Positions 23,040-35,805 of a stretch of DNA of 64,000 bases are shown here, in pieces (positions within the stretch are counted from its first letter, which is position 1; each line of letters opens with the position of its first letter). Made by a program: the position numbers and the translations under genes. Source of the stretch: Sorex araneus (taxonomy: Eukaryota; Chordata; Mammalia; Eulipotyphla; Soricidae). Below the pieces are notes generated by a model. The model did no database searches. It was not told the DNA's origin and worked only from the letters and a program-made list of their open reading frames with translations. The DNA is taken from contig NC_073303.1 of NCBI RefSeq assembly GCF_027595985.1, positions 375,145,803-375,209,802 on the forward strand, in the 5' to 3' direction.

Positions 23040-24620
23040 ATTTTTTGCGAAAACTAAACACTGGTTTCCACTGTGATACGTAATTCTATGTTCTCACAAA
23101 CAATATTCACATGCTCCCTTTTCTTCACAGTCTTGTCAGTCTTGACCTTTGGTTTTTGAAAATAACCTTTGTTTTTTGAAAAATCTTTACAGTGCAAAAA
23201 TATCTAAAAAGTATCAGACCTTATAGTTTTGAGTTGTGTTTCCCAGAGAATTAATGCAATTAAGTACCTATTCATATACTTTGCTGGTAATTTGCATGTT
23301 TTCTGGGTGGGGGGGAAGGTTAATTTCAGCTTCTTGTCCATATGCAGAGATTTTGATTCTTATTGCTACTGAGGTATAAGTTCTTATATATTTTGAAAAT
23401 CAACTCCATATCAGATAAATAGCTCACATATATTTTATCAAACTTCCAGTGTCTTTTCACTTTTTAAATAATTCACTTTATCATACAAAAAGACTATTAG
23501 TTGGAGATAGTTCTGCTTATCCTCTTTTGAGTTTTTGTTTCTTGTGCCTTTGGTATTATATGCAAAAAATCATTTCCAAGATCAATAAAATGAAGTTTTT
23601 CTTAGGATTTTTTTATAATTTCAGGTCTTAGGTTTAAGTCTTTGATCTATTTTGAGTTACTTTTTTTGATGACATAAAAGAAAGACCAATTTTTTTGTCT
23701 TTTGTGTATATATAGATCTATACAAATATACATATAAATATATATATATCTTGTCTTCCCAACTCCAGTTATTGAAGAGACTTTACTATTACTTTTATAT
23801 TCATTGCATCATAACCAAAATTCAATCAATCATATACATGTAGCTTATTTATATTCTAGTCTATTGAAGTCTCTGTATTTGTCTTAATGTCAACACATCA
23901 CTATTTTAACTACTGTGGCTTTCCCAAATATTTTGAAATAGGGATATAAAATGCCTGCAGCATTATTTGTTTGTTTTACTGCTTTGACTATTCTGGGCCT
24001 TCTGTGGTTTTGTGCAAACTTTAGGAGATATTTTTCTATTTCTGTAACAAATTGATTAACACCTTGATGGAGACTGCATTGAATCTGCCCATTACTATGA
24101 CTACTATAAACATTTTGAAATATTAACTATTCTGATTAATGAAAATAAAATCTTTCTTTTATGTATATATTATAAAATTTTCTCATTAGTGTTTATAGCT
24201 TTTAGTATTGAAGTCTTCCATTTTCTCCACGAAGTTTTTTCCTGTGTGTGAGTATGTGTGTGATGTTGCGATAAAGACTGGTGTTTTAATTTCCTTTGAT
24301 ATAGTTTGTGTTCGTTCATAGAAATGCAGCAGTGGTTTTTTGATATTGATTTTGTTCGGATTTTTTTTTGGCTTGGGGACTGGCCTTAGGCTTAGGGATC
24401 ACTTCTGGTGGGGCTCAGGGGACCATATGGGGTGATCAGCATCAAATTTGGGTAGACTGCAAGGAGAGCACCCTAACCACTGTACTATTGCTCTGCCCTT
24501 GTATGTTGATTTTATCTTATGCAAATTTTCTGAATTAATTAACTCTAATAGTTTTGATACTATTCTTTGAGGAGGTTTCTAACAGTTTTTACATTAAAGA
24601 AATTACAATCAGCAACCAGA
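23040..24620 (-). mobile_element. Old L1 LINE fragment, ORF2 3' half
   Basis: Long minus-strand similarity to L1: TTTGATCTATTTTGAGTTAC, CAACTCCAGTTATTGAAGAG, ACTACTGTGGCTTTCC, GAGACTGCATTGAATCTGCC. It is AT-rich, full of stops and interrupted by a SINE at 24360-24498. More decayed than the copy at 10830. Confidence 0.75.
24360..24498 (-). mobile_element. SOR-type SINE inside L1
   Basis: GGCTTAGGGATCACTTCTGG, GGGGCTCAGGGGACCATATG, then a head CCACTGTACTATTGCTCTGC. L1-like sequence resumes on the right. Confidence 0.88.
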
Positions 24621-25436
24621 GGCCAGTTGTTTTCACCATATTAGTGCAAGTGTCTTCTAAGTCTTTCTTTTTTCTCAATTTTTTTTTCAAGAAAATAGTG
24701 CGCAGTTTTCTTTTCCCCTGAATCAATGTTTTTAGCCAAAAAGGATAGTTCCAGAATGGAATTCTAGTACTTCTCCTATTCACTGCATTCATCTGCATGT
24801 AAACATTTTTATGTGTCTAAAATTCAGTGTTCAGATTTCATTAATACATTCCGTAATGTTTCTGATTCAAAGGAAACTTATCCTTCACCTGAAATTCAGA
24901 AGTCCAACTGTAAGTAGAGTGGTTATTTCCTAAAGATTACATTGAAAACTTGCTCATGAAATATAAAGATAGATCTGTAAGCAAAGACCAAGTTGACTTT
25001 CGAAAAGTCTGGAGAGAGTTGAACTTTTCCAGCTTAAACATCAACTGAAACCTCAGAAAATTGTCAGAACAAATATTGCCAGAGGCTTCCCTTAGCCTCC
25101 AACCAGAGCTGACAGAGAACTCGATTGCAGAATTCAATCTGAGCTGCAATTCTGACCTGACTTTTCAAACTCTGTTGATTAAATAAGGATCTACCGTATC
25201 CCTGCCTTTCGTTTTCAGATTTCCTATGGTAATCTTCTAAACTCCAAGTTCAATCTTAGTATGCACTCTGCCAGTAGAAAATTATCAGATCAGGATCACT
25301 GGCTCAATGCTCAAATGAAATTTTGTCACAGATATTCAGATTTATAAAAACAGGAACAATGTTACTGACAGCCAAGATCATATATGGGATATTTGCATAC
25401 TTGTGCATAATACACTTCAATTATTCTTATTTATTT
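24621..25436. other. Unique low-GC sequence
   Basis: No feature recognised. A 70-codon minus-strand frame at 24937-25149 has no known motif. Confidence 0.5.
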
Positions 25437-25606
25437 ATTTTTGTTTGGGGGCCACACCCAAATGTGCTCAGGGATCACGCCCACTTCTGAAGTCAGAAAT
25501 CATTCCTGGCAGGGCTGATAGGACCATATGGATGCCGGGAATTGAACCTGGACCTGCTGTGTGCAAGGTAAATACCTACTTATTTGAACTACCTCTCTGG
25601 CCCCAA
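25437..25606 (-). mobile_element. SOR-type SINE, type I
   Basis: TTTGGGGGCCACACCCAAAT, ATCATTCCTGGCAGGGCTG, AGGACCATATGGATGCCGG, AATTGAACCTGG, ending TACCTCTCTGGCCCC. Confidence 0.92.
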
Positions 25607-25728
25607 CTGTAATTATTTTTTTTTGTATAAACTGTAGCCCTGGCTTCATTTACTTAGAAATAATTCAAAGTGTGCTAAGTTTAAACTGCCTTTAACTTTC
25701 CTTCTTTTGAGTTTCTATGTAAACAATG

Positions 25729-25880
25729 GACTGGAGCAATAGCACAGCGGTTAGGGTGTTTGCCTTGCACACAGCTGACCCGGGTTCGATTCCTTCGTCC
25801 TTCTCGGAGAGTCCAAAAGTTATCCCACCCACATGGCAGAGCCTAGCAAGCTACACGTGGCATATTTGATATGTCAAAAG
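25729..25880 (+). mobile_element. SOR-type SINE type II, 5' part of a split copy
   Basis: GGACTGGAGCAATAGCACAG through GGTTCGATTCC and CTCGGAGAGTCC to GGCATATTTGATATGTCAAA, then broken off. The missing remainder (GTAACAACAAGTCTCACAAT ...) resumes at about 26251 after two inserted elements. Confidence 0.93.
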
Positions 25881-26050
25881 CATATCAAATAAGGAGGTGG
25901 GGTACTGGGAACATTGGTGGAGGAGAATGACATTGCTGGAGGGATGAGTAAATGATCACTGTATAACTGAAATGCAAACACTAATGTTCATAAGCTTGTA
26001 ACTGTACCTCAGAGTGATTCGCAAATAAAAAATATAAAAATAATTAAAAA
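25881..26050 (+). mobile_element. L1 3' end inserted in a SINE
   Basis: GGGAACATTGGTGGAGGAGA, TAACTGAAATGCAAACACTA, CATAAGCTTGTAACTG, GTGATTCGCAAATAAAAAAT. This is a short, 5'-truncated copy of the G-rich 3' UTR family with an A-rich tail. Confidence 0.8.
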
Positions 26051-26065
26051 GAAAAAACAGTAACA

Positions 26066-26250
26066 GGGGCTGGAGTGATAGCACAGTGGGTGGGGCATTT
26101 GCCTTGCACGCAGCCGACCCGGGTTCAATTCCCAGCATTCCATATGGTCCCCTGAGCACCACCAGGAAGGAGTAATTCCTGAGTGCAGAGCCAGGAATAA
26201 CCTGTGAGTATTGTCAGGTGTGACCCAAAAAGAAAAAAAAAAAGTAACAA
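26066..26250 (+). mobile_element. SOR-type SINE type I, innermost insertion
   Basis: GGGGCTGGAGTGATAGCACA, GACCCGGGTTCAATTCCCAG, CATATGGTCCCCTGAGCACC, TGTGACCCAAAAAGAAAAAA. It is flanked by ACAGTAAC on the left and AAGTAAC on the right, a short target duplication in the outer SINE. Confidence 0.96.
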
Positions 26251-26325
26251 CAAGTCTCACAATGGAGACGTTACTGGTGCCCACTGGAGCAAATAGTTGA
26301 ACAGGGAAGACAGTGCTACAGTGCT
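26251..26325 (+). mobile_element. SOR-type SINE type II, 3' remainder of the split copy
   Basis: GTAACAACAAGTCTCACAAT, GGAGACGTTACTGGTGCCC and GTGCTACAGTGCTAC complete the SINE that begins at 25729. Confidence 0.93.
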
Positions 26326-27334
26326 ACATAAGCAATATGTCTTACTTGTACTTTACAGGATGTATTGTTCAATAATGTTCATTCTCTGAATCTCTTCCTG
26401 TTCTTCCTCTGAAAATGAATCAATTCTGAGGTTTTTTTCCTCCTCTTTCTCTATTTTCTTCTTGTTCTCTTTTTTTTGCTTTCTTTCCTTTTTGCTTCAA
26501 AACAGAATGGAAATGAGTCTGGAGTGCACTCAGGCTGAAACGCACATCACCTTTCTTCAGTTTAGGATCCCTTCAGCTAGGCAGAGAGTTCTAGAAAAAA
26601 ATGATGGTGGAAATGATATTTCTAGTGTTAATGGATGAGTCAGAGAGATTTATCTCGTCTAGCGGGACAGCACCGGTCTACCAAAGCATCCAATTTCTAC
26701 CCTGACAAGTTCGTCCTCGGACACCTACACAAATTCATCTTGAATCAATCGCAAAGACATTTTAGGAATCGGCATAATCAATTTCCTTAGAATAATACCC
26801 TAGAGTCTTTTACAAACTGATGAACATTAAGATTGATTTAGAAGCTCGAGAGGCCGCACAGTGGCTGAGCGTACCCAAAGCACACCTGGGTGCTCAGAGC
26901 AACCCACGCCCGGGCAGAGAACACTCCCGCCAAAGCGCTGCAGCCCCCAATCAAACAACCAGCCAAATGAACAGAAGATTGTTTGCAGGGTTTCTTTGTT
27001 TGCTTAATTGATTTCAACTACAACAAAGAACAGATGGATTGACACCCTGGTAGATAACTGTTAGGACCAGTTCCATCATGTCTACCTTTCCATACATGAA
27101 GTCCTGGGTCAAAGTTTTGTCATTTTAATTTTAGCCGGTGCGGCCAGACTGCTTGCTCCAACACTTTCTCCCAGTGTTAATTAACCACATTTCCTCTGGC
27201 AGTACATGAGATGAGACGACTGCCTTTGATAATGAAAGATGGCCACACCAGTTAACACAAAAGGCTTTGGAGAGCCCAGAGAAAGAATTTGAATTTATTC
27301 TAAATTCAAGATAAGTATTGGAAGGTTTTTGAGT
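26326..27334. other. Unique sequence, candidate conserved non-coding DNA
   Basis: Repeat-free, moderately complex sequence. 27120-27290 contains GTGTTAATTAACCACA, an HNF1-like palindromic core, within dense non-repetitive sequence. There is no coding signal. Confidence 0.35.
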
Positions 27335-27505
27335 TTTTATTTATTTGGGGGAGGGATGGTGGGAGACACATATGACAGTGTCAGGGCTTACTCATAGCTC
27401 TGTGCTCAAAGGTTATTCCTGGTCGGCTCAGGGGTCTGGGTGGGGGCCGGGGATAGAATCCACATTGGCCGTGTGCAAGGCAAGTGCCCTTCGAAACTTC
27501 CCACT
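27335..27505 (-). mobile_element. SOR-type SINE, diverged
   Basis: CAGGGCTTACTCATAGCTCT, GTGCTCAAAGGTTATTCCTG, GGCTCAGGGGTC, GATAGAATCCACATTGGCC. Confidence 0.85.
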
Positions 27506-28795
27506 GCTCACATCTACTGCTGTGCTTTTCATGTCAACCATCCTGTGTGAATCTTTATCACCAAACTTCTCTGGTCTTGTAGATATGTGCCCTTCTGTGT
27601 TCTCATCAGTTCGTCGTTCACCTCCTATCAGACCTTGCTTCGGGTCTTTCCTTCCCAAGGTCTTCCTAAGACATGGCAAAGTACAGGTGCAGGGTAAATG
27701 CTATGCCAAAGTAAGTATTAGGTGAACTTGTTAATCAATATTTATATCTTGAAGGGCAAATTGCAAAACCAATTTATCTGTCTTCCCATAGTTCATGCAT
27801 ATAGGGAGGCACTAGTCATCACATTTAGGATCTAAATAAAAGAAATTATAGAATATTTCAATAGGAATACAATTTATACAAATTAATGTATCACTTTTCT
27901 GTTTTGCATACTTGAATATCAGCCTTGGGACCTTACTAATGCAGATACATTTTAAACTGGCAACATGTTTATGATACACAGTCATTCCTTAATTATTATT
28001 TGAGCATAGTTGACTTATCTAAAAACAATCATTTTCTTTTTCAAAATGACTTCTGCCTAGAGTCAGCCTTCTAAACAGCTTGTCTAACTGGTTATAGGGA
28101 GAGAGGAAATTATTCTTGCATGTGAGAAGTGATCAGAAATTAAAATATGTTGGATGCGGGACAAGACAAATTAGAGCGTTAGGAGACAGTTTAAATGAAT
28201 TAATGAATTTCTGATTAATAGGGTTAAATAGAGAATTTGAAAATAGAATATTTACCTCCCGTAAGTCAATAGCCAAGAGGTTTGGAACACTCACAACAGT
28301 GGCATATACAGACATATACTGACTACTTTTTAGTGCTTTTGAAAGTAGAGTATGAGAAAACCTAATGCGAATAGGATTTTACTAAAGAAAGCTCTCTGGA
28401 AGGGACTGCCCTTAGAATGACTGAGAGGGCAGTAGCTTCCGGTTTTATAGGATTTGCCAAGACAACTACATGTATAACCAGAAAAACAATAAATCTAAGA
28501 CCTGGATTTCTAAGATTCAGCCCAATAGTACCAGTCTCAATAAACTTGTCTCCTTCCTCTTATATTATCGAATATTCCATAGGACCTCAAAGGCACTGCC
28601 ATCCTGCTCTGGGGCAGAAAGTTGTGCATATACAAAGTTGTGTAAATTAAAGGAGATTCACCAGGTTTCAGAACTTGGTGCATAATTAATTTCATATGGA
28701 GTGTGTTGAAAGCAAATAGACTTGAAGCTTGCCAAAGATTGAACAAGTTTCATTACTATAGAAATCTCAACCTTTGGTAATTGTTGAATAAAGTT
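27506..28795. other. Unique low-GC sequence
   Basis: No repeat or gene recognised. Confidence 0.5.
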
Positions 28796-29016
28796 ACTAT
28801 GGGTTTCTTTCTTTTTCTTTTTTCTTTTTTTTTTTTTGCTTTTTGGGTCATACCATGCAATGCACAGGGGTTACTCCTGGTTCATGCACTCAGGAATTAC
28901 TCCTGGCGGTGCTCGGGGGACCATATGGGATGCTAGGAATTGAATCCGGGTCGGCCGCATGCAAGGCAAATGCCCTACCCACTGTGCTATCTCTCCAGCC
29001 CGACTATGGATTTCTT
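28796..29016 (-). mobile_element. SOR-type SINE, type I, with target duplication
   Basis: The left duplication ACTATGGGTTTCTT (28796-28809) and the right one ACTATGGATTTCTT (29003-29016) differ by one base. Between them are a T-rich tail and a near-consensus minus-strand type I element (CTTTTTGGGTCATACC, GGTGCTCGGGGGACCATATG, GTGCTATCTCTCCAGCCC). A relatively young copy. Confidence 0.97.
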
Positions 29017-30397
29017 GACTGCATGGTCAAGACCTCCCATGACCAGGGGTATTTAATTAGACCACTGAGTACCACCTCTCAGGAGAGTATCACAGGGTCT
29101 AAGAGAGATAAAACCCAGGCAGGTGACCCACGGAGCCAATAGGTAAGAAAGCCAAAAGCCCTGCATGAACAAGCAGTATGCATACACTATGTATTCTCGC
29201 TCGTTCTTGTGGCTTCTGACACATGAACTGTTATTGTAGGCTCCTCAAATTTCATATTCATAAGTTCCATTCCTTCATCCTAAAATCCTGATCTCCTACA
29301 GATGTTTCCTATCCAAATGATACTATCATAACCTTTGTTCTATTTTCATGTATTATTTGCCCATCAGGTTTACACTTTTTGCTGCCTTGCATATATCTTT
29401 TATTCAAAATATCTTCAGAGTTTCCTGAGTTGAAGATAATTCTTCACTCTTTGGAGAGCACTCAGGATGATCTACCAGAGAAGCACAGTAGAAATGAAAT
29501 AATAATGTGCCTTTCATGTTGCTCTTCCCACAGAGTTCTGCTTGCAAGGCCAAGATGAAATGAAAGAGATCACCAATGTCACCCCAACATTGTCTCAGGA
29601 CCCTTATTCATCATATATAATCATAATTTGAAAGTAATTCTTTTTTTCATTTCAAATACATAAGATGGTTAAAAATAGGGTGCAGTGTTTGCTTTCAATA
29701 TGGTCAGACACATGATCAAAAGGCTGCTGTGAAGAATTTCATGCACCCAAATGTTTTTTCCAAATTAAATATCCTGACTCAATTATAAAACCTTTGGGGA
29801 AGAAGTGGGGTTTTCTTCTTGTGGGGCTCTGATATAAGAGGGATTAGATCAAAGAGATCTAGTTGAGGGATAGTTGAAAATACTATTTGAAATGGGCACC
29901 TAACATTGGGAATTTTATCCTTATGATTACCTAACTCACACTTTTGTCCGATCTGAAACAGTCTATCTTCCACAAAACACTTATCCTGACACCCCCACAA
30001 TTCTATCATCCGGTCATCTCATCTGTGTTCTAACATCTGTTGTGTGACATGCCCTGTCCAGTTCATATTGAGCCCGTACACAAAGAAGGAATTGTAGGAA
30101 TGATTTTTTAAAAGGAAAGGTGGCCTGGAGAATTTATTTTCTATTTTCACACTACTCAAAAAAAAAACTAAATCCTAATGTTCATCATAAAACCAAAAGA
30201 TGAAATGCCTAACTCCTTTTAATCATATTTTTACTGGAAGAACAACAAGGCTAAACGCATTCACAATTCACTGCTCTCTTAAAGAAAGCAGTAATGGGCT
30301 TTCAGAAATAACCTTCAAAGGAGGCTTAAATATTTAGTACAAGTAAATGATTCTTTTATCTGTTATAAAATAAAGCATCTAGGTTAAGAATTATCCA
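29017..30397. other. Unique low-GC sequence
   Basis: No repeat or gene recognised. A 76-codon minus-strand frame at 29779-30009 has no known motif. Confidence 0.5.
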
Positions 30398-30570
30398 TAG
30401 GACCAGAGTGCTAATACAGTGGGAAGGGCATTTCCTTTATGTGGTTGACCTGGTTCCATCACTGGCACCCACATGGTTCCCCCAAGACTTTGAGGTATGA
30501 TCTCTGAGCACAGAGCCATGAGCAAACCCTGAATACTATCAGCTGTGGTCCAATCCACCACACACACACA
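30398..30570 (+). mobile_element. SOR-type SINE, type I, old
   Basis: GGACCAGAGTGCTAATACAG, GGGCATTTCCTTTATGTGG, CTGAGCACAGAGCCATGAGC, with a CCACACACACACAAAA tail. Confidence 0.85.
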
Positions 30571-31099
30571 AAAAGAAGAAATAATTATCCAGTATCTAAT
30601 GCTCAAATGTTGAATATCTCTATTTATTCATCGAATGAAATTTTCGTAAAATAAATGTTTATATGACAGAATGCTCCAGCTGCTAATTAAAATGAAAAAC
30701 ATCCACTAACAAGTATAACTTTGAATACAGTAAAAATACAATAGGAAGAAGATAGATGTGCACTCCCACTACCGTCACCACCACTGAAGTCCACTTATCC
30801 TTGGAGAGTTCATTACTATTCGACTTTGGCACATTTTGTGTTCTTTAATCTATCCTTGAAAGTCTGGAAATGCCATTATCCAAGCTCTCCTCTGATCACA
30901 CAGATAGTATCTGTGTCACTAATGATTTCATACCCTTTCCTTTGAAATTTTCCCAAATGTACAAGTGTTAACGCATTTTTTTCTTTTGCCTGTTTTCAAA
31001 TATCCATGCTACACTTACCTTGTTTCTATGATTAAAAACTAAATTTTCTAGAAATAATTAAACATTGAGGGGAGGTACTGGTCAATGAGAATTATTAAG

Positions 31100-31170
31100 A
31101 GGGTCATGAATAACCTGACTTCACACACATACACACACAAACACACACATACACACAAAAATACAAACAG
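31100..31170. repeat. (CA)n-rich simple repeat
   Basis: Interrupted CA repeats ACACACATACACACACAAAC with an A-rich end. Confidence 0.9.
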
Positions 31171-31599
31171 TCCAGGGAGTTACTCGGTGAAGTTACTAAT
31201 CCCTCATCACTGACCAAAGTAAGGATGCATAAGAACCATTCACCCACCAGAGCAAGAGTCCAGTCCGTTGGGTCAGATTCTTAGTGGCTCCTCCCAGAGG
31301 CTTCTGAAGAACAACAACAACAACAAAAGAACGAGGCACTATTTTTCTAGTTTCCTACACAAGATCTCTTTGAGCTCTGAACAGGACTAATCTATATGGT
31401 AGGGCCCACGAAAACCTTCATTCACCCCAAATTAGCCTACTTAAAACTTTAGGATGATGTAAAGAAACAGCAGGTATATAATAAACAAATGAAGGTATTG
31501 GCCAAGAAATATCACCTTTGTAGTAAGATTTTAGGGTTCACTTAAGGAGAAAGCTGGATGAAGTGAACACTCATGATGCTGAAAGCAGGTAAAGGGATG

Positions 31600-31892
31600 T
31601 ACATGATAACTCTTAAACATCTGTATTGCAAACCGTATCACCTAAAGTGATAGAGAGAAAGAAGCGACGGGGGAGGCGCCTGCAATAGAGGCAGGTGGGG
31701 GTGGGGGGTGTTTGTCGGGGACAGGGGATGGGATGAAAACTGGGGACATTGGTGCTGGGAAATTACACTGGTGCAGGGGTGAGTGTTGGAACAGTGTATG
31801 ACTAAAACCCAATCATGAGCAGCTTCGTAATGTTCTATGTGTCTATTGAATCTGGTGATTCAATAAGACATTAAAATGAATAAATAATAAAA
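31600..31892 (+). mobile_element. L1 3' end (G-rich 3' UTR family)
   Basis: CTGTATTGCAAACCGTATCA, a G-rich tract (GGTGGGGGTGGGGGG), GGGGACATTGGTGCTGGGAA, then GGTGATTCAATAAGACATTA and an A-rich tail. Confidence 0.8.
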
Positions 31893-32137
31893 ATAGAGTG
31901 AGCAGTCATGACTCATAGTCTCTTCTGCCTTCCCTTTGCGTTTAGAGGATGTTAAGCCCACCTGCCTGCGCTGCCAGAATGCACTGAGTTGGAAGCACAC
32001 GTGATAGAAGCAGAAAAGGGAAAGAAAACACTGGAATAGCATGGATAGTTGGGAATGAAAGCCGACTGTTGGGTAGTCGCTCCTAGCTCTCCGTCCGTAA
32101 GCGTCCACGCTCAGGGGCCAAGAAACAGAGCCACCAG

Positions 32138-32342
32138 CACAAGGCACTCTTTTTTTTTTTTTTTTGCTTTTTGGGTCACACCCGGCGATGCTCAGGACTG
32201 ACTCCTGGCTCTGCGCTCAGGAATTACTCCTGGTGGTGCTCAGGGGACCATATGGGATGCTGGGGATCGAACCCAGGTCGGCCACGTGCAAGGCAAACGC
32301 CCTACCCGCTGTGCTACCGCTCCAGCCCCACAAGGCACTCTT
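32138..32342 (-). mobile_element. SOR-type SINE, type I, near consensus, with target duplication
   Basis: CACAAGGCACTCTT occurs at 32138-32151 and again at 32329-32342, flanking a pure T tail and an almost intact minus-strand element (GGGTCACACCCGGCGATGC, CAGGGGACCATATGGGATGC, GCTGTGCTACCGCTCCAGCC). The perfect duplication makes this one of the youngest insertions here. Confidence 0.98.
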
Positions 32343-32579
32343 AATGGGGGAGGAAGATGGGCCTCACCGGAGCATCAGCCGTGTCTGGGATGCGCTTGTC
32401 AAAGCCTGGCTGAGGAGAGATATAGTGGCGACCCCCGTGTGGGACACAGAGCAGGACACGTGTCTGCCTCAGTGCAGGCGTCACACATGCCCGAGTGACT
32501 CCTCCCCCCATGTCACGTGTGACAGCGTGGGGCTCTCCCAAATCTGTAGGGGTCACAAGGGGATTTTATTTATGTTTCA

Positions 32580-32960
32580 CTTTTAGTTGTATCATTTTTT
32601 ATTGAGATATTATTGGTTCACAAAAGTGTACACATGTGTTTGTTACGGATCAACGTATGACACTTTGTCTACCACCAGCCTGTGAATCTGCCTCCCGCCA
32701 GCCCACCGTGGCCCTCAACTCTCGACCTTAGTAGCCCCAGTGCTAGTCAGATTCTAAGGACGTAGACAGTCTGTTCCCTTTGCCCCGTTATTTCCCTCCT
32801 CTTGGTGCGCCTGTGCGGTATTTGTCTTCCTTCTCATTCACTGTGCAGAGTGTGACCTCTCCACTTCCATCAGTATATTGATGCCAAGGTACGACGTCTT
32901 TTCTCTAGGCCTCTAACCTGACCAAGGAGCCTGCACGTACAGATCCAAGACCATTAGACT
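32580..32960 (-). mobile_element. Old L1M-type LINE 3' UTR remnant
   Basis: TTTTTATTGAGATATTATTG, AAAAGTGTACACATGTG and the later pyrimidine-rich stretch match the pattern of ancient mammalian L1M 3' ends read in reverse. Confidence 0.5.
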
Positions 32961-35805
32961 CACTCAAAAACTCATTTTGTGACATTTTGCCTTGACTCGG
33001 GTCAAGTTTTTCTTGGGAAAATATTAGAAGGAAACTTTTTGGTGTCTGAAGGATTTGTCTCTTCCTGCTCAATGTTCATTTTCCACTCAAAAGAGCGAGC
33101 ACCGTGTGTGTGTGTGTGTGTGTGTCAGTGTGTCTGTGTGTCTGTGCCTATGTGTAGAGTACTCTCTATTTATTCCATGCGTGAATCTAAATGTCTCACT
33201 TCCCCTGTAGAATGAAAGGGTGAGGTCATCCTTAACACCGAGAAAGGGAAGGCGTCAAGCTGAGGTAGCCCGAGCCACATTCATGGCAGAACATTAAATC
33301 TTGAACTAATGTTGCTAAAACCAAAGGAAGGTCATTAATCTAGGCGCGAGCGGGATGAGGAAATACTTCCTGTTTTCACTTGGGGCAGTGATGTGCTTCG
33401 TGCTCCCTTATCATCTAAATTCCTACCCAGTCTCAATTCTCCCAGAGTTCCGTGAGCTCTCAAGATCTTTCCAATAAATTACATCAAGCAGGAGTTGCTA
33501 AGAAAGAGTTCCTGCTGCTTGCACTCTGCACACCTCCTCCGGTGCAGCATCCAGAAAGCCGAGGGGAGAATTCTTGCCAGAGGAGGATCAATTAGGGAGA
33601 AGACTCTGGCCCTCGCCAGAAATACCACTGACTGGGAAAATCACTGCCTCATGGCAACTGATGCTGTTTATGGATTTATCTAATTAAAACAAAAACTCTA
33701 ATCAATGATATATCGAATCCTCTTCCTGGTCACATCTTAATCAGGACACTGAAATTAATACATCATCTGTGGCCTATGAAAATGGTTTCATTGAACTTAA
33801 AAGAGAAACCGAATTGCCAAGAGTTGGAAAACATGAAGGTTGAGGATTTGGGCAGAAGCAAAATGTATTGATTAAGTTCACAAGATTGAAGAAAAGGAAA
33901 AAAACAAGAAATCAGTGTCAGCCAGAAATGACCTGTGCTCAGGTTCACGGGGGCAGTCAGGTAAGGGAAGGGAGGGAAGGAATCAAAGTCTAATAAATGA
34001 ATGAGGATTAAAGACAATCTCCCTCTCTTTGGATTAAAGATAATCTCCCTCTCTTTGATTCTCCCTCTCTTCTTTCTCTTTCTCTCACCATGCTTTTATC
34101 TGTATTTTGCTGAGTCCCTATTTCTTCAATTTTTTCCCTTTCTTGCTGTCCTGTCATACATATGTAGCTAATATATTAATCATCTGACATAAATTAACAT
34201 GTATATACTTAAACCCTTCCAATATCTGCTAATCAATGCTTGCCTGGCACCACTAGGTCACAAGCATTCCTTTTGAAAAACATGGCTTTTGACATCTCTG
34301 TCCTGGATCTCAGGAATTAGTGATACTTGTAAGATTGTGGTTTTTTTTTTACTTTAACTCGAATTTTCAGTTCCTGACCCCTTATGTTACGGTGTCTTCA
34401 GTCATGAAGACGATTTCTGATATACTTTATGTTATTTTCTTCCAGGAGCTGCTGAGACCTTCTTCTATTGATTTTCTTTATCCCTTGACAGACAAGATTT
34501 CCTGCATTCTGCTGATATTACAAACACATCTCACTCATTTTCTCCTTTTTTTAAGCTTAACTTTCTTGCCACGAAACCAGTGAAACTCAAGGAAATTATA
34601 ATCTCTTAAAAATATTTGCAAGAATCATTTGTTCCTTAGGGAGAATTCATGTATGACACTCAACAATGTCCCAGAAAGTCAAATCCCTTTGCCCACTTTA
34701 TGTTTTTGTCAAAGTTCAATAACACATGCAAAAGGAAAAATAAAAACTCAATATTTAATCTTAGAAATTCTGGTTCTTACCTCTATTTTATAGTCACATA
34801 AGATATTTGTTATCTTATTGGTCATAAACTGTATTATTACATTGATTCATTCTCTGTATTTTCATTCAAATTATTATGCTAACCTGGAAATTAAAAAGAA
34901 AATTAGACATTGTCATCGCCATAATGGAAAGCTTATTTTATTACATTGGATGTCAAGTCAATGATTACACTAGATGTCTGTGCGTGCTTCAAGAATAGCT
35001 GTTATGTTTTTATTATACAACATAAAGAAATTAGTGACTTTGACAGCACAGAGATGTCAAACACAGCCTCCAGAAAATATATTATTTTAGTTGAGATCTG
35101 AGGAAGAGGGTGTTGTTGAAATTTTAAAATAATATTATAGAAATGCCATCTGTGAAGAAAGAGTATCTGTAAATTGGACAGGTTGTATTATACACAGCTG
35201 CTGTCCATATTTTCAATAAAAAAATCCAAACTTCACTGTACATAGTATTTTATGTCCTGTAGACAAAAACAAAATGTCTTTATAACTCTTAAAATATGAT
35301 ACACCCCCTTGCTCTAAATGATGTTTAAATTTGTTCTTTAGAAACAATACTTTGTGAAAAATAGGGGCAACACCTATTTGTACCTGCTTTGTAATACCTG
35401 GTTTCCAAGGACCACATTGCCCCTTACCTTTCAACTAGTTAAGTACTCAGAGCAGCTATTTACTCTCTGTGAGCCGAATTTCTCCTCTATAATCTCATAA
35501 ATACCTACTTCATGTCTGCACCAAGACCATCTAGCAAATCCAATGAAGATTAAAAGAAATATTTTAAATAATGTTTTGTCTCCTATTTAAATTGTGCATT
35601 TTGCCATTGAAAACATCGAATCTTTTAATTATTTTGGTGTTTAGACTCTATTTTTTCTCTAAAACATCCATCCCACAATTAAGGAATTCCCGTAAGTCTT
35701 ATTTTCCACTGTTATTCCTAGGGTCTAGAAGAGCTTGCCCCATTTCAAGTGCTCTGAAAATATTTGTAGAATAAACAAGTGAATGCCTCACGATCATGAT
35801 CACGA
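32961..35805. other. Unique sequence; includes a (GT)n run and a candidate conserved block
   Basis: No SINE in 2.8 kb, unusually clean for this window. (GT)n at 33104-33126. Between 33290 and 33760 the sequence is complex and repeat-free, with TAAT cores such as GATTTATCTAATTAAAAC. There is no recognisable gene. Confidence 0.45.
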
